A stretch of 64,000 bases of DNA from Phycicoccus sp. M110.8 (GTDB lineage: Bacteria; Actinomycetota; Actinomycetes; Actinomycetales; Dermatophilaceae). The notes beneath the pieces are model-generated. The model made no database searches. It saw nothing but the letters and a program-made list of their open reading frames with translations, and was not told the origin of the DNA. The translations under genes and the position numbers were made by a program. Shown piece by piece: positions 59,379 through 64,000 of this stretch (positions within the stretch are counted from its first letter, which is position 1; each line of letters begins with the position of its first letter). Location of the stretch: positions 682,001-746,000 of the forward strand of contig NZ_JAWDIC010000001.1 in assembly GCF_032464895.1 (NCBI RefSeq), in the 5' to 3' direction.

Positions 59379-61035
59379 CCAGGATGTCCTGCTCCGCTGC
59401 AGCCGGCTCGGCCACCATCTCGATGGCGTGCACCGGGCACTGCCGGGCGCAGGTGCCGCAGCCGGTGCAGGCGGTGTAGTCGAAGCGGTACCGGTGCCCC
59501 GCGCCGAGCTTGATGACCGCGTCCTCCGGGCACGCCCCGAGGCAGCCGTCGCACTCGAAGCAGTTGCCGCAGGACAGGCACCGCCCCGCCTCGTGCGCCA
59601 CCTCCTCCGGCGTCAGCCCGGCGGTCACCTCGACGAACCCGTGCACCCGCTCGGCCGGGTCGAGCTCGGCCTGCTCGCGGCGGCCGTGGTCCCCGAAGTA
59701 CCAGAGGTTGAGCTTCTCGAAGTCGGCCGGCGGGTGCTTGGGGCGCGGCGCCGGCTCGCGGCCGGAGAGCCAGGCATCGATGCTGCGGGCTGCCCTCTTG
59801 CCGTGGCCCACGCCGACGGTCACGGTCCTCTCGCTCGGCACGGCGTCACCGCCGGCGAACACGCCCGGGGCGCCGGTCATGAGGGTGAACGGGTCGACCT
59901 GGACCGTGTCGCCGTCCAGCCGCACCCCCGGGACGGAGCGCAGGAAGCCGGTGTCGCTCTCCTGGCCGACGGCGAGGATGACGGTGTCGGCGGCGAGCTT
60001 CTCGAACTGGCCCGTGCCGTGGGGCCGGCCGTCCTCGTCGAGTGCCTGGACCTCCACGGTGAGCTCGTGCTCGTTCATCGAGCTGATGGTGCGCAGCCAG
60101 GTGATGCGGATGCCCTCGCGCTCGGCGTCGGCCGCCTCCTGCTCGTGGGCGGGCATCTGCTCGCGGGTGCGCCGGTACACGATCACGGTGTCGTCGGCAC
60201 CGAGCCGGCGGGCCACCCGGGCGGCATCCATCGCGGTGTTGCCGCCGCCGTAGACGGCCACGTGACGGCTGGCCAACGAGCCCTGCTCGCCGGACTCGAC
60301 ACCCCGCAGGAACGAGACGGCGTCGATGACCCGGCTGGCGTCCTCGTTGGGGATGTCCACCCGCTTGGACAGGTGGGCACCCACCGCCGCGAACACCGCG
60401 TCGAACCCGCCGTCGTGCATCTCGGCGGTGAGGTCGGTGACCCGGTGGTCCTGCTCGAAGACCACGCCCAGGGCGGCGATCCGGGCGATCTCGGCATCGA
60501 GCACGTCCCGCGGCAGCCGGTAGGACGGGATGCCGTAGCGCATCATCCCGCCCGGTTCCGGTCCGTTGTCCCGCACCACCACCTCGTGGCCCAGGCGGGC
60601 GAGGTGGTATGCCGCGCTGAGGCCGCTGGGTCCGGAGCCCACGACGAGCACCCGCCGGGAGCTGCGCCGCGGCGGCGGGTCGAAGCGCCAGCCGGACTCG
60701 ATCGCCAGGTCGCCGAGGAACCGTTCGACCCCGTGGATGGACACGGCGGCGTCGAGCTCGACGCGGTTGCAGGCGCCTTCGCACGGGTGGTAGCAGACGC
60801 GACCGTGCACGGCGGGCAGCGGGTTGTCGGCCGTGAGCAGCCGCCACGCCTCCTCGTGCCGTCCGGCCCGCACCAGCGCCAGCCACCCCTGGATGTTCTC
60901 CCCCGCCGGGCACCCCGCGTTGCAGGGCGGCAGCAGGTCCACGTAGACCGGCCGCTGGGAACGCTGCGGGCCGGCTCGCAGCCGGCCCAGCCCCAAGGGG
61001 GCCGGGGGCGTCAGGTCCGGGTCGTCGAGTCCCAT
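59365..61035 (-). CDS. GltD-like NAD(P)-binding Fe-S flavoprotein with C-terminal ferredoxin domain
   Basis: Encodes 556 aa. N-terminal Fe-S ligands (CNAGCPAGENI, CYHPCEGACNR) are followed by an FAD site VVGSGPSGLSAAYHLARLGH near 133, an NAD(P) site AVYGGGNTAMDAARVARRLG near 260, and a C-terminal two-cluster ferredoxin domain with CFECDGCLGACPEDAVI and CTGCGTCARQCPVHAI. The build is that of glutamate-synthase small subunits and PreT, extended by ferredoxin clusters. It could pass electrons between NAD(P)H and the NifJ ferredoxin. ATG 61035 is chosen over GTG 61041 because GGAGG lies 5 nt upstream of it. Confidence 0.88.
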   Translation of the reverse strand: MGLDDPDLTPPAPLGLGRLRAGPQRSQRPVYVDLLPPCNAGCPAGENIQGWLALVRAGRHEEAWRLLTADNPLPAVHGRVCYHPCEGACNRVELDAAVSIHGVERFLGDLAIESGWRFDPPPRRSSRRVLVVGSGPSGLSAAYHLARLGHEVVVRDNGPEPGGMMRYGIPSYRLPRDVLDAEIARIAALGVVFEQDHRVTDLTAEMHDGGFDAVFAAVGAHLSKRVDIPNEDASRVIDAVSFLRGVESGEQGSLASRHVAVYGGGNTAMDAARVARRLGADDTVIVYRRTREQMPAHEQEAADAEREGIRITWLRTISSMNEHELTVEVQALDEDGRPHGTGQFEKLAADTVILAVGQESDTGFLRSVPGVRLDGDTVQVDPFTLMTGAPGVFAGGDAVPSERTVTVGVGHGKRAARSIDAWLSGREPAPRPKHPPADFEKLNLWYFGDHGRREQAELDPAERVHGFVEVTAGLTPEEVAHEAGRCLSCGNCFECDGCLGACPEDAVIKLGAGHRYRFDYTACTGCGTCARQCPVHAIEMVAEPAAAEQDILGGGI

Positions 61036-61250
61036 CTCCACCTCCGTCGCGTCCGATGCTCACGGCGGAAGGTCAGGCGGGACAGGGCCCTTGGTCACGG
61101 TCGCGGGCCACTGCGCCGCCCGGGTCGTCGCGGGTGGCGCCGGGGCAGGAGGGCCGGCGGAGAGGGGTCGGGCGCAAGAGGGCCGGCCGCCCGCGGCGCC
61201 GGTGAGACGGGAGTCGGCGGGGTGCCCCGGCGGGTGCGAGGATTCCCCCC
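61036..61250. other. 215-bp divergent intergenic region
   Basis: Lies between the Fe-S flavoprotein operon and the antiporter gene. It is very G-rich on the plus strand with repeated GAGGGCCGGC blocks. The only promoter-like element is a degenerate GAGGAT box at 61238-61243, 7 nt before the antiporter GTG. I see no RNA gene. Confidence 0.4.
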
Positions 61251-63122
61251 GTGGAAGCAGCAACGGCGATCGTCGCCATCATCGCCGTGGTCGTCGTCGT
61301 GGCCGGGCTCGCCCAGCGGTTCGGCTTCCTGGCACCCCTGGCCCTGCTCGTCGTGGGGGTGGGCATCAGCTTCGTGCCGGTCATCCCCGAACCGGCCCTG
61401 AGCTCCGAGCTCGTCCTGGTCGGCCTGCTGCCCCCGCTGTTGTATGCCGCCGCGATCCGCACGTCGCTGGTGGACTTCCGGGCCAACTGGAGCCCGATCC
61501 TGGCCCTGTCCGTGGGGCTCGTCCTCTTCACGGCCGCGGGCGTGGGCCTCGTGACGTGGTGGGCCCTGGGCGTGCCGTTCGTGGTGGCCTTCGCGCTCGG
61601 CGCCGTCGTGGCCCCGCCGGACGCGGTGGCGGCGACCGCGGTCGCGAGGCGCATCGGCCTCCCCCGCCGGATCGTGACCATCCTCGAGGGCGAGTCGCTG
61701 CTCAACGACGCGACGGCCCTGGTGTCGCTGCGGACCGCGTCCGCGGCGATCATCGCCGCCGGCAGCGTCACGTTCGCCTCCACCGCCGTGGACTTCGGTC
61801 GCGCAGTGGTGCTCGGCGTCGGTGTCGGGGCGGTCGTGGCGCTGGGTGTGGCGTTCGTGCGCCGCAAGGTCACCGACCCGGTGATCGACACCTCGATCTC
61901 GTTCATCGTCCCCTACGTCGCCTACCTTCCGGCCGAGCACTTCCACGGGTCCGGGGTGCTGGCCGTCGTCGTCGCGGGCATCGTGCTGGGCCACAAGTCA
62001 CCCGTGGTGCAGAACGCGTCCTCGCGCCTCAGCGAGCGGATCAACTGGCGGACCACCCAGTTCATCCTCGAGAACGTCGTCTTCCTCATGCTCGGCATGC
62101 AGATGCGCCGGCTGGTCAAGGACGCCCTCGACTCCGGTGTGGGTCTGGGGCGGCTCATCGGGGTCTGCACCCTCGTGGTCGTCACGGTCATCGTGCTGCG
62201 GCCGCTCTACGTCTTCCCCTTCAAGTGGGTCGAGTCGAAGATCAAGGGCGGCGGCCCGCAGTTCCGGCCCTCCAACAGCGCGGTCATCTCCTGGGCCGGC
62301 ATGCGCGGCGTGGTGACCCTCGCGGCCGCCTTCGCGCTCCCGGAGCAGACGCCGGAGCGGCCCGTCCTCGTGCTCGCCGCCATGTCGGTCACCGTGGGGA
62401 CGCTGCTGCTCCAGGGCCTGACGCTGCCGTGGCTCGCCCGGCGGCTCGGGGTGCGCGGTCCCGACCCCCGCGAGGACGCCCTGCAGGAGGCCACCATCCT
62501 GCAGGCCTCCGTCGCCGCGGGCCTCAAGGCCCTCGAGGAGCACGACGAGGCGGACGAGGAGACGATCGACCTGCTGCGCCGTCGCGCCGAGAACCGCACC
62601 AACATCGTCTGGGAGCGGCTCGGGCAGGGCCGGGAGGACGCGAGCGAGACCCCCAGCGCGGCATACCGGCGGCTGCGGATGCACATGCTCGGCGCGGAGC
62701 GCGAGGAGCTGCTCAAGATCCGCGACGCGGGCAACGTCGACCAGGAGATCCTGGTCCACGTCCTGGCCCAGCTCGACCTCGAGGAGTCGATGCTCGACCG
62801 CATCGAGGAGCGCTCCGACGAGCTGCGCGAGGACCCGCTGCTGCCGCCGGAGCGGGCGGTCGACGAGTGCGAGCACCTCGCCGCGCACCACGACCGGTTC
62901 GTGCCGCCGCTCACCCCGCACGGCTGCCAGGAGTGCCTCGAGCTCGGCGACACCTGGGTGCACCTGCGGCTGTGCCTCGACTGCGGGCACGTAGGCTGCT
63001 GCGACTCCTCGCCCAACAAGCACGCGAACAAGCACTTCGAGGAGACCGGTCACCCGGTCATGCGCAGCTTCGAGCCGGGCGAGGCGTGGCGCTGGTGCTT
63101 CGTCGACGAGCAGGTCGGCTGA
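61251..63122 (+). CDS. CPA1-type Na+/H+ antiporter fused to a UBP-type zinc finger
   Basis: Encodes 623 aa. The first 400 residues contain about twelve helices with the CPA1 motifs PPDAVAATAVARRIGLP near 124 and LEGESLLNDATALV near 145 (ion-binding ND), so an active exchanger is expected. A charged helical linker (about 410-535) leads to CEHLAAH, CQECLELG, CLDCGHVGCC and the NKHANKHFEETGHPV motif between 540 and 605. This is the zinc-binding pattern of the ubiquitin-specific-protease ZnF domain, known in some bacterial antiporters and single-domain proteins. It may sense a free C-terminus or a metal and gate transport. Confidence 0.9.
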   Translation: MEAATAIVAIIAVVVVVAGLAQRFGFLAPLALLVVGVGISFVPVIPEPALSSELVLVGLLPPLLYAAAIRTSLVDFRANWSPILALSVGLVLFTAAGVGLVTWWALGVPFVVAFALGAVVAPPDAVAATAVARRIGLPRRIVTILEGESLLNDATALVSLRTASAAIIAAGSVTFASTAVDFGRAVVLGVGVGAVVALGVAFVRRKVTDPVIDTSISFIVPYVAYLPAEHFHGSGVLAVVVAGIVLGHKSPVVQNASSRLSERINWRTTQFILENVVFLMLGMQMRRLVKDALDSGVGLGRLIGVCTLVVVTVIVLRPLYVFPFKWVESKIKGGGPQFRPSNSAVISWAGMRGVVTLAAAFALPEQTPERPVLVLAAMSVTVGTLLLQGLTLPWLARRLGVRGPDPREDALQEATILQASVAAGLKALEEHDEADEETIDLLRRRAENRTNIVWERLGQGREDASETPSAAYRRLRMHMLGAEREELLKIRDAGNVDQEILVHVLAQLDLEESMLDRIEERSDELREDPLLPPERAVDECEHLAAHHDRFVPPLTPHGCQECLELGDTWVHLRLCLDCGHVGCCDSSPNKHANKHFEETGHPVMRSFEPGEAWRWCFVDEQVG

Positions 63123-63139
63123 CCCGGCTGCGCAGCGGC

Positions 63140-63145
63140 TAGGTT
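63140..63145 (+). promoter_or_regulatory. -10 box for maf
   Basis: TAGGTT, 6 nt before GTG 63152; this chooses that codon over GTG 63146. Confidence 0.55.
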
Positions 63146-63151
63146 GTGCGC

Positions 63152-63823
63152 GTGACCCTGCACCTCGTCCTCGCCTCCGCCTCACCCGCCCGCAAGAAGC
63201 TCCTGGTCGCCGCGGGCGTCGAGGCGAGCATCGTCGTCAGCGAGGTCGACGAGGACGCAGCCGTCCGCGACGCCCGCCACGTCCACGGTGACGAGCTCGG
63301 CGCGGAGGACGTCGCCCTCCTGCTCGCGCGCGCCAAGGCCGAGGACGTCGCCGCCCAGGTCGACGGCGCGCTCGTCCTCGGCTGCGACTCGGTGCTGGAG
63401 CTCGACGGGGAGATCCACGGCAAGCCGGCGTCGGTGGCCGAGGCCGTCTCGCGCTGGTCGCGGATGAGCGGCCGGTCCGGCGTCCTGCACACGGGTCACT
63501 GGGTCGTCGACACCCGCGACGCCGACGAGGGCGGCACGGGGGCGACGCTCGGCGCGACCGCGGCGACCACCGTCCACTTCGCCCGGCTCGAGGCCGAGGA
63601 GGTCGAGGCGTACGTCGCCACCGGCGAGCCGCTGCGCGTGGCCGGCGCGTTCACCCTCGACGGGCTCGGCGCGCCGTACGTCGCCGGCATCGAGGGCGAC
63701 CCCAGCAACGTCGTCGGGCTGTCGCTGCCCCTGCTGCGCGAGCTGCTCGCCGAGGTCGGCGTGCCGTGGCGCGACCTGCGCGCCGCCGCCTTCCAGGGCG
63801 CCCAGGGCGAGCGCGGCGCCTGA
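63152..63823 (+). CDS. maf: Maf family nucleotide pyrophosphatase
   Basis: Encodes 223 aa. LHLVLASASPARKKLLVAAGV is the N-terminal Maf signature (core LASASPARKKLL), VLGCDSVLELDGEIHGKP near 78 carries the catalytic Asp, and GLGAPYVAGIEGDPSNVVGL near 170 closes the active site. Maf proteins hydrolyse non-canonical or methylated nucleoside triphosphates and affect cell division. In many actinobacteria maf follows the carboxylase beta and epsilon genes directly; here the set is split by about 12 kb of other genes, which suggests an insertion or rearrangement. Confidence 0.93.
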   Translation: MTLHLVLASASPARKKLLVAAGVEASIVVSEVDEDAAVRDARHVHGDELGAEDVALLLARAKAEDVAAQVDGALVLGCDSVLELDGEIHGKPASVAEAVSRWSRMSGRSGVLHTGHWVVDTRDADEGGTGATLGATAATTVHFARLEAEEVEAYVATGEPLRVAGAFTLDGLGAPYVAGIEGDPSNVVGLSLPLLRELLAEVGVPWRDLRAAAFQGAQGERGA

Positions 63824-63859
63824 CGCCGGGGCCGGAGCGGGGCCAGGGCGCCGACACCT

Positions 63860-63932
63860 CCGCAAAACGGCGGTTGCTCGGCAACCCGCGGGACAACAAC
63901 CCGCGGTATGCCGCGCAACCGCCGTTTTGCGG
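63860..63932. repeat. Nested inverted-repeat element, copy 2
   Basis: Outer arms 63860-63877 and 63915-63932 are an exact 18-bp inverted repeat with the core CAAAACGGCGGTTGC. Inside lie a short CGGCA/TGCCG stem, a direct repeat CAACCCGCGG, and one GTATGCC heptamer at 63906. It lies between convergent maf and the partial minus-strand gene. Its design matches copy 1 at 44536-44606. Confidence 0.8.
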
Positions 63933-63946
63933 GTAACCCAGGGCGG

Positions 63947-64000
63947 TCAGACCGGGGGGATGTCGCGGCGCTTGGTGGCGAAGTGGCGCTCGCGGTTCTT
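63947..64000 (-). CDS. C-terminal end of an unidentified minus-strand gene
   Basis: Seventeen codons and a TGA stop are visible, reading KNRERHFATKRRDIPPV. The GC pattern and charge are protein-like, and the stop lies 15 bp from the repeat element, as expected for a convergent gene. The rest is outside the window. I do not recognise the family with confidence. Confidence 0.45.
   Translation of the reverse strand, partial: KNRERHFATKRRDIPPV

Noticed and set aside
1-64000. tRNA, rRNA, CRISPR array, transposase or phage genes
   Set aside because: Looked for on both strands; none seen. Small RNAs without a strong consensus could be missed by eye.

Overview
The window is high-GC actinobacterial chromosome with dense coding on both strands, frequent GTG starts, many 1-4 bp start/stop overlaps and no tRNA, rRNA, CRISPR array or insertion sequence that I could see. 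The gene set fits a Gram-positive actinobacterium with an F420 pathway, actinobacterial-type acyl-CoA carboxylase beta and epsilon subunits, a TIGR03089 protein, PurE/PurK next to GtrA, and Maf near the carboxylase genes. A member of the Intrasporangiaceae/Micrococcales (Janibacter, Knoellia or Phycicoccus type) is my inference, not a proven assignment.

Layout. 1-3.2 kb: the end of cofD, then cofE, an AlkA-like glycosylase and a DUF3105 membrane protein. 3.2-12.4 kb: envelope sugar genes (methyltransferase, UPF0104-type flippase-like membrane protein, GT4-methyltransferase fusion, GT2, large membrane protein) around an inositol-phosphatase-family gene, then tagD and TIGR03089. 12.4-19.7 kb: three secreted peptidoglycan-active proteins (M15-like with four peptidoglycan-binding repeats, PGRP amidase with LGFP-like repeats, SpoIID/LytB) flanking a scoAB CoA-transferase pair. 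19.8-38.4 kb: a surface-polymer locus with three CDP-glycerol glycerophosphotransferase-family proteins (411, 775 and 1099 aa), a TagGH-type ABC exporter, several GT2 enzymes, DUF2304, a polysaccharide flippase, a methyltransferase and two LytR-CpsA-Psr ligases. 38.5-44.5 kb: acyl-CoA dehydrogenase, F420-type LLM oxidoreductase, a left-handed beta-helix acetyltransferase, a CoA-binding protein, purE-purK and GtrA. 44.6-51.3 kb: two-component system, enoyl-CoA hydratase, class III cyclase, birA, acyl-CoA carboxylase beta and epsilon. 51.3-54.7 kb: a c-di-AMP riboswitch controlling an NlpC/P60 hydrolase, MOSC protein and DUF885 peptidase-like protein. 54.8-61.0 kb: a redox operon with a GltD-like Fe-S flavoprotein, NifJ and a DHODH-like protein. 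61.2-64 kb: a Na+/H+ antiporter with a UBP-type zinc finger, Maf, and the last residues of a minus-strand gene.

How the genes fit together. TagD would make CDP-glycerol, the glycerophosphotransferases would build a poly(glycerol-phosphate)-type polymer, the TagGH-type transporter would export it and the LCP proteins would attach it to peptidoglycan. The secreted hydrolases and the c-di-AMP-controlled NlpC/P60 protein would remodel the same wall. This pathway is inferred from protein families.

Three sequence-level patterns stand out. The heptamer GTATGCC/GGCATAC occurs about 43 times in both orientations, in coding and noncoding DNA, and forces otherwise rare codons. Sixteen start codons have a TANNNT box exactly 6-8 nt upstream, which implies leaderless transcription and settles several starts. 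birA and the carboxylase beta gene are read outwards from two overlapping, mirror-image boxes in a 24-bp gap.
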